This document shows positions 1 to 8,839 of a DNA stretch of 64,000 bases, one piece after another. Each line of letters begins with the position of its first letter. Positions within the stretch are counted from its first letter, which is position 1. The notes below the pieces were generated by a model. The model did no database searches and was not told the origin of the DNA. It saw only the letters and a list, made by a program, of their open reading frames with translations. The stretch comes from Ideonella paludis. Lineage in GTDB: Bacteria; Pseudomonadota; Gammaproteobacteria; Burkholderiales; Burkholderiaceae_C. Position numbers and translations under genes: made by a program. The DNA lies in the NCBI RefSeq assembly GCF_018069865.1, contig NZ_JAGQDG010000006.1, forward strand, positions 248,001-312,000, given 5' to 3'.

Positions 1-3000
1 CGTGCTCAAGGCGTTCAGGTTGTCGGTGCTCAGGCCCGCCATTTGCGTGGTGGTGAGCGCGGCGACCTGGGTGTTGGTCAGCGCGGCCATTTGCGCGGTG
101 CCCAGGGCGTTGATCTGCTCGGTGCCCAGCACCGCCAGTTGGGCGGCGGTCAGGGCGCGCAGGTCGGCGGTCTCCAGGGCCGCCACTTGGTCGCTGGTCA
201 GCGCGGCGACTTGCGCCGTCGACAAGGCTTGCACATGCACGGTGCTGAGTGCCGCAATGTCGTCGGTCTCCAAGGCGGCGACTTGGTCGGTGCTGAGCTT
301 GTTGACTTGGGCACTGCTCAGGGCTGCCACCTGCGCGGTGGTCAGGGCCGCCACTTGGGCCGTGGTCAGCGCTTGGACTTGGGTGCTGGTCAGGTTGCGC
401 AGGTCGGCCGTCTCCAGGGCTTGGATCTGGTCGGTGGTCAACGCGGCCACTTGGGCCGTGGTCAAGCTCATGGCTTGGGTCGAGGACAGCGCGGCAATTT
501 GATCGGTGGCCAAGGCGGCCAATGTCTCGGTGGTCAAGGCGGCCAGCGCGGCCGTGGTCAGAGAGGCCACGTCGGCCGTCTCCAAGCCGGCCACTTGGTC
601 GCTGGTCAGTGCTGCCGCTTGCGTCGAGGTGAGCTGGGCCACTTGGGCCGCCCGCAGGGCCGTGATCTGCTCGGTGGTCAGCGCGGCCACAGCGTCGGTG
701 GTCAAGCCACGGATGGCGGCAGAGCCCAAGGCCGCCACATCGGCCGACTCCATGGCCGCCACTTGGGCCGAGCTCAGGGCACCGGCTTGAGCGCCGGTCA
801 GCACTGCCATTTGGGCCGTGGTCAGCGCGTTGAGTTGGTCGGTGCTGAGGCCCGCGATTTGGCCGGTGGTCAGGGCCGCCACCTGGGCATTGGTCAGGGC
901 CACCATTTGCTCGGTGCCCAGCGCATTGATTTGCGCGGTTTGCAGCGCGGCAATCTGTGCCGTGCTCAAGGCCCGTAGGTCGGCGGTTTCAATGGCCGCG
1001 ACTTGGTCGGTCGTCAGGGCCGCCAGTTGGGCGGTGGACATCGCCACGAAATGCGCCGTGGTCAAGGCCTGCAGGTCGGCAGTCTCCAGCGCAGCGGCTT
1101 GGTCGGTGCTCAGAGCTTGAACCTGGGTGTTGGTCAGGGCGGCAGCCTGGCCCGCCGTCAGCGCAGCGACTTGCTCAGTCGTCAGCGCACGGATGGAGGC
1201 CGAGCCCAACTGGCGCAGGTCGGCGGTTTCGAGGGCTTGGATCTGGTCGGTGGTCAAGCTGGCCACTTGGGCCGTGGTCAGGCTGGCCGCTTGGGTGCCG
1301 GTGAGGGCTGCGACTTGCTGGGTCTCCAGCGCCGCCAGCGTGGCCGTGGTCAGGGCAGCCAGCGAGGCCGTGTTCAGCGCGGCGACTTGGGCGGTGCCCA
1401 GGCCCACAATCTGGTCACTGGTCAGTGCGGCGGCTTGGCTGCTGCTCAGCGCACCCGCTTGGGCCGAGGTCAGCGCGGCCAGCGACTCGGTGGTCATTGC
1501 GGCCACGGCCTCGGTGGTCAGGCTGCGCACCGCATTGGTGGACAGGGCTGCTACGTCGGCGGTCTCCAGCGCGGCGACTTGCGCGGTGCTGAGCGCGGCG
1601 GCCTGCGCCGTGGTCAGCGCCGCAAACTGCGCGGTGCCCAGGGCATTGAGGTTGTCGGTCGACAAGCCGGCCACCTGGGCGGTGGTCAGCGCCGCCACTT
1701 GCGGTGCACGCAGCGCAGCCATCTGATCGGTGGACAGCGCATTGAGCTGGGCGGTCGACAAGGCTTGAAGCTGAGCATTCGTCAGGGTGGCCAGGTCCGC
1801 CGTCTCCAGCGCAGCGGCCTGGTCGGTGGTCAGCGCTGCCACCTGCTCGGTGCCCAGCGCCATCACTTGGGTGGTGCTCAGTGCGCGCAGGTCGTCGGTC
1901 TCCAGCGCAGCGATCTGGGCGGTGGTCAGCGCCCGCAATTGCTGGGTGGTCAGGGCCACCATTTGGGCCGTGGTCAAGGCTTCGACTTGGCCGGTGGTCA
2001 GGGCCGCCACGGCGGCTGTGCCCAACTGGCGCAAGTCAGCCGTCTCAATGGCTTGAATCTGGTCGGTGGTCAGGGCCGCCACCTGGGCGGTGGTCAGGCC
2101 TGCGACTTGTGCGCCGGTGAGGCCCGCAATTTGCGCGCTGTCCAAGGCCGCCAAGGCGGCGGTGGTCATCGCGGCCACCGAGGTCACGCCCATGGCCGCC
2201 AGGTCTGCGGTTTGCAGGCCGGCCACTTGGTCGCTGGTGAGCGCAGCGGCATGGGTGGTGTTGATGCTCGCGGCCTGCGCCGTGGTCAGTGCGGCAATGG
2301 CTTCCGTGGTCAGCGCGGTGAACTGGTCGGTGCTGAAGTTACGCAGGGCTGCGGTGGTCAGGGCGGCCACATCGGCCGTTTCCATGGCCGCGACTTGGGT
2401 GGTCGTGAGCGCAGCGGCTTGCGCCGTGGTCAAGGCCGCCACTTGCGCCGTGGTCAGGGCATTGAACTTGTCGGTTGTCAGGCCAGCAATCTGCTGGGTG
2501 TTCAAGGCCGCGACTTGGGCGGTGGTCAGGGCACCGATCTGGTCCGAGAGCAGCGCATTGAGCTGGTCGGTGGACAGCGCCCGCAGCGCTGCCGCGCCCA
2601 GGCTGCGCAGGTCTGCGCTTTCGATCACGGCGACTTGGTCGGTGGTCAGCGCGGCCACTTGGGCCGTGGTCAGGCCAGCCACTTGGGCGGTGGTCAGGGC
2701 CACCACATTGGCGGTGCTCAAAGCCGCCACTTGCTCGGTGGCCAAGCTGGCCAGTTGCGCGGTGGTGATGGCGGCGGCTTGGGTCACCGTCAAGGCGCCG
2801 ATCTGGTCGGAGTCGAGCGCACGCAGTTGGGTGCTGCTCAGGACCCGCAGGTCAGCCGTCTCCAGCGCCGCCACTTGGTCAGTGGTCAGCGCCGCGATTT
2901 GCGCCGTGGTCAGGGCCACCGATTGCGCAGTGGTCAGGGCCACGGTTTGCGCCGTGGACAAGGCGGCCACGGTGTCAGTGGCCAAGGCGGCCAGGGCCGA

Positions 3001-6000
3001 GGTGGTCAAGGCGGCCAAGTTGGCAGTGGTCAGGCCAGGGATCTGCTCGCTGGAGAGCACCGCGGTTTGGGTGGAGGTCAATGCCGCGGCTTGCGCCGTG
3101 GTCAAGGAGGCCAGGTCGGCGGTAGTCAGCGCGGCAATGGAGGCCGTGCCCAGGGAACGGATACCGGCGGTGCCCAAGGACGAAATGGAGACATTGCCCA
3201 GCGCCAGAAGTTGGTCGGGCGTCAGCGCAGCAATCTGGGTCGCCGTCAAGGCGGCCACTTGCGCCGTCGTCAGCGCGGCCAGGTTGTCGGTCGACAGGGT
3301 CGAGACTTGGCCGGTGGTCAATGCGGCGATCTGGGTGTTGGTCAGCGCAGCCACTTGGCCGGTCCCCAGCGCATTGAGCTGCGCAGAGCTGAGCTGCACC
3401 AATTGCGCGGTGGAGAGGTTGATCAGGTCGGCGGTTTCCAGCGCCGGCATTTGCTCGGTGGTCAGCGCGGCCACTTGAGCGGTGGTGAGCTGGGACACCT
3501 GTGCGGTGGTCAACGCCGCCACGGCCGCCGTGGACAGGGCCGCAATCTGATCGGTGCTCAGGGCACGCAAGGCGCTGGTGCGCAAGGCGGCCACGTCGGC
3601 GGTTTCAAGGGCAGCGACTTGGTCGGTGGCCAAGCCGGCCAATTGCGCGCCGCTCAGCGCCTCAAACTGGGCCGTGGTCAGGGCCACCAAGGCGTCGGTG
3701 TCCATGGCCGCCACTTGGGCCGAGCTGAGCGAAGCCACTTGGCCGGTGCTGAGCGCTGCGGCCTGGGCGGTGGTCAAGGCATTGACCTGCTCGGTGCTGA
3801 GCTGGGCCAGCTGAGCCGTGCTCAGCGCGCGCAGGTCGGCGGTTTCCAGGGCGGCGACTTGGTCGGTGCCCAAAGCCTGCAGTTGCGACCCGGTCAAGGC
3901 GCCCATTTGCGTGGTGCTCAGCGCTTGGACCTGGGCGGTGCTCAGGCCCGCTACTTGGTCGGTGGTCAGCGCATTGACTTGGTTGGTGGCCAGGGCAGCG
4001 ATCTGTGTGCTGTCCAAGGCACCCAATTGCGCCGTGCTCAAGGCACGCAAGGCCGCGGTGCCGAGCGCGCGCAAGTCGGCTGTCTCCATCGCCGCCATCT
4101 GGGTGGTCGTCAGGGCCGCCACTTGGTCGGTGGTCATGGCCGCAAACTGGGCCGTGGAGAGCGCGACCAACTGCGTGGTGCTCAGCTCCGCCACAGCGGC
4201 GGTGCTCAAGGCCCGAATGGCGGCGGTGCCCAGGGCGGCCAGGTCAGCGGTCTCCAAGCCACTGACTTGGGCGCTGGAGAGTGCGGCCAGTTGCTCGGTG
4301 GTGAGCGCGGCGGACTGCGCGGCAGTCAGGGCGGCCACCTGGGCGGTGGTCAGGGCCGCGATCTGCGCCGTGGTCATGGCGCGAATGGCGGCGGTGTTGA
4401 GGGCGGCCAGATCGGCTGTCTCCAGGGCGGCCACCTGATCCGTCGTCAGCGCAGCGGCCTGAGCGCCCCTCAGGGCCGCAAAGTGGGCGGTCCCCAGCGC
4501 ATTCAGATCCTCGGTGACCAGACCGGCGACTTGCTCGGTGGTCAAGCCGGCGACTTGGTTGTTGGTCATGGCCGCAAACTGGGCCGTGCTCAAGGCATTG
4601 AGCTGATCGGTGTCCAGGGCGCCAAGTTGGGCGGTGCTGAGCGCGGCCAGGTCTGCCGTCTCCAGGGCGGCGACTTGGTCGCTCGACAGCGCGGCCACTT
4701 GCGCGGTGGTCAGGGCCGCCGATTGCGCGGTCGTCAGGGCTCGGATCTGGTCGGTGCTGAGGGCAGCCACCTGCTCCGTGCGCAAGGTCGTCAGTTGGGC
4801 TGTGGCCAGGGCCGCCGTTTGCGCGGTGGTCAGCGCAGGGACTTGGTCCGTGGTCAGCGCCCGCAGCTGAGTGCTGGACAGCGCCCGCAAGTCCATGGTT
4901 TCGATGGCTTGGATTTGCGTGGTGGTCAAGGCCGCGACCTGGGCTGTACCCAGTGCTGCAGTTTGGTTGGTGCTGAGCGCCGCGATCTGGGCCGTGCCCA
5001 AGGCCGCCAAGGTGCCGGTTTGCAAGGCAGCGATGTTGGCGGTGTTCATCACCGCCAAGTCCGCGGTTTGCAGGCCGGCCACTTGGTCAGTGGTGAGCGC
5101 AGCGGCCTGCACCGTGGTCAGCATGGCCCACTGGCCGGTGGTCAGCGCACTGATGGCGTCGGTGGTCAGGGCCGCAAACTGCGGGCCACTCATGGCCCGC
5201 AAGGCCAAGGTGCTCATCGCGGCCACATCGGCGGTCTCCAGCGCGGCGATCTGCGCGGTGGTCAGTGCGGCAGCTTGGGCTGCGGTGAGCGATGCAAACT
5301 GCGCCGTGCTCAGGGCGTTGAGCGTCTCGGTGGTGAGGCCAGCAATTTGATCGGTGCCCAAGGCGGTGACTTGGGTGTTGGTCAGCGCCGCGACTTGAGT
5401 GCTACCCAGCGCATTGAGCTGATCCGTGGACAGCGCACGCACTTGGCCCGTGGTCAAAGCGCGCAAGTCGGTGGTCTCCAACGCGGCCATCTGGCCGGTG
5501 GTCAAGGCTGCGACTTGGGTGGTGGTCAGGTTGGCAAACTGCGCGGTGGTGAGCGCCTGCAAGTCGGCCGTCTCCATGGCCGCCAGTTGCGCGGTGGTCA
5601 TGCCCCGCAGTTGAGCGGTGGTCAAGGCGGCCGCCTGAGCCGTGCTCAAGGCCACCACCTCCTCGGTGTTCAAGGCAGCCACTTGAGCGGTGCTCAGCGC
5701 CGCCACTTGGCCGGTGCGCAGCGCTGCAATGCCGGCGGTGCCCATGGCGGTCAGGGCCTCGGTGCTGATGGCGCGCAGTGCGGCGGTGCCCAGGGCTGCA
5801 ATGGAGGCGGTGTCCAGGGTCGAGGTTTGGGCCGAGCCCAAAGCCGCCGCTTGGGCGGTGGTCAGCGCCGCGACTTGGGCGGTGCTCAGGGCGTTCAGCC
5901 GGGTGCTGTCCAGGCCGGCCACTTGGGCCGTGCTCAGGCCTTGAACCTGGGCGGTGGTCAGTGCGGCCACGCCGTCGGTGGTCAAGGCATTCAGTTGGGC

Positions 6001-7062
6001 GGTGCTCAGGCCGGACAGCGCGCGCGTGGTCATGGCGCGCAAGTCGGCGGTCTCCAGGGCGGCCATTTGCGCGGTGGTCAATGCCGCCGCCTTGGTGTTG
6101 GTCAGCGAGGAGAACTGCGCCGTGGTGAGGGCCTGCAGGTCTTCAGTGGTCAGCGCCGCCATCTGAGCTGTGCTCAGGGCGTTGATCTGGGCGGTGGTCA
6201 GGCCAGCAATCTGGGTGCTGTCCAAGGCCGCCAACTGGGCCGAGGACAAGGCCGCGATGGCCGAAGTCTTGAGCGCGTTGAGTTGAGCGGTGCTGAGCGC
6301 GCCCATTTGGTCGGTGGTCAACGCAGCGGCCTGAGCCGAGGTCAGGGATTGGGTCTGAGCCACGCTCAAGGCGGCCACAGCAGCGGTGGACAGCGCCGCG
6401 ACTTGGCCTGTTCCCAAAGACGCCAACGCGCCAGTGCTCAGCGCGCGCACATCGGCCGTCTCCAAGGCATTGACCTGGGCCGTGGTCAGGCCGGCCAATT
6501 GGGCAGTGCTGAGGTTGGCGACTTGGCCGGTGGTCAGGGCTTGAACGCTGGCGGTCGACAGGGCGGCAATCGACGCGCTGCTCATGGCTCGCAAGCTGGT
6601 GACCTGCAAGGCGGCGACGTCGGCGGTCTCCAGCGCAGCCACCTGGGCGGTGGTCAAGGCGGCCGCTTGTGCAGAGCTGAGCACCGCAAACTGCGCGGTG
6701 CTCATGGCGTTGAGGCTGTCTGTGGTCAGCGCCGAGAGCTGGGCGGTGGTGAACTTGCTGACCTGGGTGTTGTTGAAGGCTGCGATCTGCGTGCTGTCCA
6801 GCGCATTGAGCTGCGCAGAGGTCAGCGCGGCAATGCCGGCGGTGGTGATGGCCCGCAGGTCCGCCGTTTCCATGGCGGCGATTTGCGTGGTCGTCAGGCC
6901 AGCCAGGTTTTGCGCGGGGATGGCCGCCACCTGAGCGGTGGTCAGCGCGGCGATCTGCGCCGTCGAGAACGCTGCCCAGTCCTCTGTGGTGAGGCGTGCA
7001 ATCGTGGCCGTGGAGAGGGCCGCGATTTGGGCAGTGGTCAGGCTGGTAATGATGGTCGCCAT
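1..7062 (-). CDS. Giant 8-residue-repeat protein, N-terminal part (gene runs off the left edge)
   Basis: An uninterrupted minus-strand frame begins at the ATG at 7062-7060 and is still open at base 1, giving 2,354 codons in the window. GGAG lies 8 bases before the ATG. Almost the whole product is one 8-residue unit, roughly A-L-T-T-A-Q-I-A, with ETADLR, DSTQIA, DQLNA and GQVA variants. Repeats begin about residue 7 and no signal peptide is visible, so any export would need a C-terminal signal outside the window. S/T-x-x-Q/D/E at each unit start resembles a helix capping box, so a solenoid of short helices is possible (inference). Similar TTAQ-type repeat giants occur in proteobacterial genomes and are often labelled as adhesin or heme-utilization proteins without direct evidence. 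Function unknown. I prefer this strand because the peptide period is regular and a ribosome binding site is present. Confidence 0.85.
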   Translation of the reverse strand, partial: MATIITSLTTAQIAALSTATIARLTTEDWAAFSTAQIAALTTAQVAAIPAQNLAGLTTTQIAAMETADLRAITTAGIAALTSAQLNALDSTQIAAFNNTQVSKFTTAQLSALTTDSLNAMSTAQFAVLSSAQAAALTTAQVAALETADVAALQVTSLRAMSSASIAALSTASVQALTTGQVANLSTAQLAGLTTAQVNALETADVRALSTGALASLGTGQVAALSTAAVAALSVAQTQSLTSAQAAALTTDQMGALSTAQLNALKTSAIAALSSAQLAALDSTQIAGLTTAQINALSTAQMAALTTEDLQALTTAQFSSLTNTKAAALTTAQMAALETADLRAMTTRALSGLSTAQLNALTTDGVAALTTAQVQGLSTAQVAGLDSTRLNALSTAQVAALTTAQAAALGSAQTSTLDTASIAALGTAALRAISTEALTAMGTAGIAALRTGQVAALSTAQVAALNTEEVVALSTAQAAALTTAQLRGMTTAQLAAMETADLQALTTAQFANLTTTQVAALTTGQMAALETTDLRALTTGQVRALSTDQLNALGSTQVAALTNTQVTALGTDQIAGLTTETLNALSTAQFASLTAAQAAALTTAQIAALETADVAAMSTLALRAMSGPQFAALTTDAISALTTGQWAMLTTVQAAALTTDQVAGLQTADLAVMNTANIAALQTGTLAALGTAQIAALSTNQTAALGTAQVAALTTTQIQAIETMDLRALSSTQLRALTTDQVPALTTAQTAALATAQLTTLRTEQVAALSTDQIRALTTAQSAALTTAQVAALSSDQVAALETADLAALSTAQLGALDTDQLNALSTAQFAAMTNNQVAGLTTEQVAGLVTEDLNALGTAHFAALRGAQAAALTTDQVAALETADLAALNTAAIRAMTTAQIAALTTAQVAALTAAQSAALTTEQLAALSSAQVSGLETADLAALGTAAIRALSTAAVAELSTTQLVALSTAQFAAMTTDQVAALTTTQMAAMETADLRALGTAALRALSTAQLGALDSTQIAALATNQVNALTTDQVAGLSTAQVQALSTTQMGALTGSQLQALGTDQVAALETADLRALSTAQLAQLSTEQVNALTTAQAAALSTGQVASLSSAQVAAMDTDALVALTTAQFEALSGAQLAGLATDQVAALETADVAALRTSALRALSTDQIAALSTAAVAALTTAQVSQLTTAQVAALTTEQMPALETADLINLSTAQLVQLSSAQLNALGTGQVAALTNTQIAALTTGQVSTLSTDNLAALTTAQVAALTATQIAALTPDQLLALGNVSISSLGTAGIRSLGTASIAALTTADLASLTTAQAAALTSTQTAVLSSEQIPGLTTANLAALTTSALAALATDTVAALSTAQTVALTTAQSVALTTAQIAALTTDQVAALETADLRVLSSTQLRALDSDQIGALTVTQAAAITTAQLASLATEQVAALSTANVVALTTAQVAGLTTAQVAALTTDQVAVIESADLRSLGAAALRALSTDQLNALLSDQIGALTTAQVAALNTQQIAGLTTDKFNALTTAQVAALTTAQAAALTTTQVAAMETADVAALTTAALRNFSTDQFTALTTEAIAALTTAQAASINTTHAAALTSDQVAGLQTADLAAMGVTSVAAMTTAALAALDSAQIAGLTGAQVAGLTTAQVAALTTDQIQAIETADLRQLGTAAVAALTTGQVEALTTAQMVALTTQQLRALTTAQIAALETDDLRALSTTQVMALGTEQVAALTTDQAAALETADLATLTNAQLQALSTAQLNALSTDQMAALRAPQVAALTTAQVAGLSTDNLNALGTAQFAALTTAQAAALSTAQVAALETADVAALSTNAVRSLTTEAVAAMTTESLAALTSAQAGALSSSQAAALTSDQIVGLGTAQVAALNTASLAALTTATLAALETQQVAALTGTQAASLTTAQVASLTTDQIQALETADLRQLGSASIRALTTEQVAALTAGQAAALTNTQVQALSTDQAAALETADLQALTTAHFVAMSTAQLAALTTDQVAAIETADLRALSTAQIAALQTAQINALGTEQMVALTNAQVAALTTGQIAGLSTDQLNALTTAQMAVLTGAQAGALSSAQVAAMESADVAALGSAAIRGLTTDAVAALTTEQITALRAAQVAQLTSTQAAALTSDQVAGLETADVASLTTAALAALTTETLAALATDQIAALSSTQAMSLTTAQVAALTTDQIQALETADLRNLTSTQVQALTTAQVAALTTAQVAALSSAQVNKLSTDQVAALETDDIAALSTVHVQALSTAQVAALTSDQVAALETADLRALTAAQLAVLGTEQINALGTAQMAALTNTQVAALTTTQMAGLSTDNLNALST
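1..7062 (-). repeat. Nested tandem repeat: 24-bp units in a 408-bp (17-unit) higher-order period
   Basis: The gene is built of about 294 consecutive 24-bp units with no frame slip in the parts I checked. Codons for the distinctive ALETAD variant fall at fixed phases. The GAC/AAC-type codon of this variant lies at plus coordinates 163, 571, 979, 1795, 2203, 2611, 3427, 3835, 4243, 4651, 5059 and 5467, all exact multiples of 408 apart. A second set (739, 1555, 2371, 3595, 4411, 5227, 6043, 6451, 6859) keeps the same period, shifted by 168. Units differ a lot at synonymous sites, which suggests old block duplications and not recent slippage. Confidence 0.9.
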
Positions 7063-7270
7063 GCGCGAAGCTCCGAGAATCTGGTGTGCCCCATCCAACA
7101 TGGATGGAGGCTCTAGACCGGAGATCGACACAGTGGCAAGCCTCATGGGCTCACCACGGCCCCTTTACCCGGTCCGTCGTACGGGACTTCGGCGGGGCGG
7201 CTTGAGACTTGAGAATGAAATTCGAATTGGCTGCCTAAACGGGCTTGTTCGTGACATGCGTCCCGAACAT
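7063..7270 (-). other. Leader/intergenic region of the giant gene, with a 7-bp hairpin
   Basis: This 208-base stretch between the giant gene and the DUF599 stop holds no credible gene. A perfect inverted repeat, CCATCCA-ACA-TGGATGG, lies at 7091-7107, about 30 to 45 bases before the giant gene's ATG, and would form a short hairpin in its mRNA leader. A weaker pair, GTTCG/CGAAC, lies at 7248-7269 just after the DUF599 stop without a clear U-tract. I found no convincing promoter or riboswitch core. Confidence 0.4.
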
Positions 7271-8002
7271 TCAGGAAGAGCTCTCTGTGGGGCCAGGACG
7301 CTGCTCCAACAGGCTTAAAACATCGGAATGGAACTCCCGGCGATAAAGAATCCACACCACAGACGCGGTGGCGACCATACAAGCCCAAGGTGAGAAGAAC
7401 CAAGCGATGGCGGGAAAGGACATGTAGCAGGCGCGCAGGCCGTCGTTGAAAGTTTCTGCCGCCAAGCCCATCACGCCACCGGCCCGGTCGGCAAAGGCTT
7501 GCCGAGCTGCATCGTCCCACGCTTCAGAATGTTGAGGCGCCGCGCCCAGCAAGAGCGCTCCGAAGGTGTACTGGCGCATGCTCCAGGTGAAGCGGAAGAA
7601 GGCAAACACAAAAATGCCCGTCAGCAGCACCAGCTTGAGCTCGAACACCAAAGCCGTGGTGCGGGCCGCAAAGGGCAGGTCTTGCACCAAGGTGACGGTT
7701 TTGTCGCCCGAGCCCAAAGCGGCCAGCAAAGCGCCCAAGATCAGAATCGAGGTCGAGGCAAAGAACGAGGGGCTGGTGGAGAGGTTTTGCACCACCACGC
7801 CATCGAGCACCCGGTTGTCGCGGAAGGTGGCGCGCCACATCCAGAGATGGCGCTCACGGTTGGTGGCCACCAAGATGGACGGGTGGGTCGCGGCGCGGCG
7901 CCGTGCAAACCAGACATAGCCGCCCCAGCCCGCGAAAAAGCCGATCAGCGCCAACCAGTCCAGCAGAGGCAAGGCGCTCAGAACTTGAATACTCAGTGTC
8001 AT
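7271..8002 (-). CDS. DUF599 family membrane protein
   Basis: The product is 243 residues with four or so hydrophobic segments: an N-terminal one (LPLLDWLALIGFFAGWGGY), two in the middle (around FFASTSILILGALLAAL and FELKLVLLTGIFVFAFF) and one near the C terminus (WFFSPWACMVATASVVWIL). This pattern and the cytoplasmic-looking RRRAATHPSILVATNRERHLWMW region match the DUF599 family, integral inner-membrane proteins of unknown role. I chose the ATG at 8002 because 42 residues upstream in the open frame are Arg/Pro/Ala-rich and lie over the pirin gene. The pirin gene ends 40 bases upstream on the same strand, so the two may be co-transcribed. Confidence 0.8.
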   Translation of the reverse strand: MTLSIQVLSALPLLDWLALIGFFAGWGGYVWFARRRAATHPSILVATNRERHLWMWRATFRDNRVLDGVVVQNLSTSPSFFASTSILILGALLAALGSGDKTVTLVQDLPFAARTTALVFELKLVLLTGIFVFAFFRFTWSMRQYTFGALLLGAAPQHSEAWDDAARQAFADRAGGVMGLAAETFNDGLRACYMSFPAIAWFFSPWACMVATASVVWILYRREFHSDVLSLLEQRPGPTESSS

Positions 8003-8042
8003 GCCTGGGACTGTAGCGGCTTCTGTCGGCCCTGCCGGCCGT

Positions 8043-8744
8043 TCAGCGGGCCAGGTCGAAGACCAAGACCTCGGCGCCCTGCCCTTGGCCGAGGCGCAGT
8101 TGCGTCTCGCCGTCCAAGGTGGCCGCATCGCCAGCCAGCAAGCGGTGGCCGTTGACCTCCAGCTGACCGCGCACCAAAAAGACGTAGCTCAGCCGCGTGG
8201 GGTCCAGCGGCACAGTGGCGGCCTCGGCGCCGTCAAAGCGACCCAGGCTCAGGCGTGCATCGGCGTTGAGCGTGATCGCGCCGTCAGCACCGCTGGGCTG
8301 CGCCACCACTTGGAGGCGGCCCTGCTGGCCAGCGGGGTCAAAGGCCTTTTGCTCATAGCCCGGTGTCAGGCCCTCGGCACGGGGCAGCAGCCAGATCTGC
8401 AAGAAGTGGGTGTGCCCGTTCTGGCTGTGGTTGAACTCGCTGTGGCGAACACCGGTGCCCGCTGTCATGCGCTGCACTTCGCCCGGGCGGATGACGGTGC
8501 CGTTGCCCATGCTGTCGCGGTGGGCCAGCTCGCCCGAGAGCACCACGCTGACGATCTCCATGTCGCGGTGCCCATGAGTGCCAAAGCCGGTGCCCGGCGC
8601 GATGCGGTCTTCATTGATGACACGCAGATTGCCCACGCCCATGTGAGCGGGGTCGTAGTACTCGGCAAAGGAAAAGCTGTGCTGGCTGTGCAGCCAGCCA
8701 TGGTCGGCCAAGCCTCGGTCTTCGGAGCGGCGCAGGGTGATCAT
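8043..8744 (-). CDS. Pirin family protein (YhaK/quercetinase-like bicupin)
   Basis: The 233-residue product has the pirin N-terminal cupin. The metal ligands His57, His59 (in GTHGHRD), His101 and Glu103 (in VRHSEF) occupy the positions known for pirin iron centres. Family members act as redox-sensitive regulators or as quercetin 2,3-dioxygenases; which applies here cannot be told. The start at 8744 has GAGAG nine bases upstream; the open frame extends seven residues further without a better site. The gene is divergent from a LysR-type regulator 95 bases away, an arrangement common in proteobacteria, which suggests that regulator controls it. Confidence 0.9.
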   Translation of the reverse strand: MITLRRSEDRGLADHGWLHSQHSFSFAEYYDPAHMGVGNLRVINEDRIAPGTGFGTHGHRDMEIVSVVLSGELAHRDSMGNGTVIRPGEVQRMTAGTGVRHSEFNHSQNGHTHFLQIWLLPRAEGLTPGYEQKAFDPAGQQGRLQVVAQPSGADGAITLNADARLSLGRFDGAEAATVPLDPTRLSYVFLVRGQLEVNGHRLLAGDAATLDGETQLRLGQGQGAEVLVFDLAR

Positions 8745-8769
8745 GGTGGAGTGCTCTCGGGTCAAAGAA

Positions 8770-8834
8770 GTGATGTGTCACTGTAGGAGCAAGCCGGCGC
8801 GCCAGGGGCTGAGCCTCTTGAAGCCTTAATTCAA
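8770..8834. promoter_or_regulatory. Two inverted repeats between pirin and LysR genes
   Basis: The divergent 95-base gap holds GTGA-TGTG-TCAC at 8770-8781 and TTGAA-GCCTTAA-TTCAA at 8818-8834. The second ends six bases before the LysR ATG. Both are plausible regulator binding sites. Neither is an exact T-N11-A LysR box, so the assignment to this LysR protein is inference. Confidence 0.35.
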
Positions 8835-8839
8835 ATAAC

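Noticed and set aside
1003-7116. A 2,037-codon plus-strand frame rich in Gly, Gln and Arg, plus many shorter plus-strand frames across 1-7.1 kb
   Set aside because: It is the codon-aligned antisense of the minus-strand repeat gene. The minus frame has a good ribosome binding site, a regular peptide unit of known type and no stop over the whole length; the plus frame is broken at 976-978.
7108-7270. Possible cyclic-di-GMP riboswitch (GGACGCA-like core) before the giant gene
   Set aside because: The short GGGACGCA match lacks the second GNRA-type stem and conserved spacing of the GEMM motif.
7143-7520. Minus-strand frame of 125 codons after the DUF599 gene
   Set aside because: It overlaps the DUF599 C terminus in another frame and has no family features or ribosome binding site.
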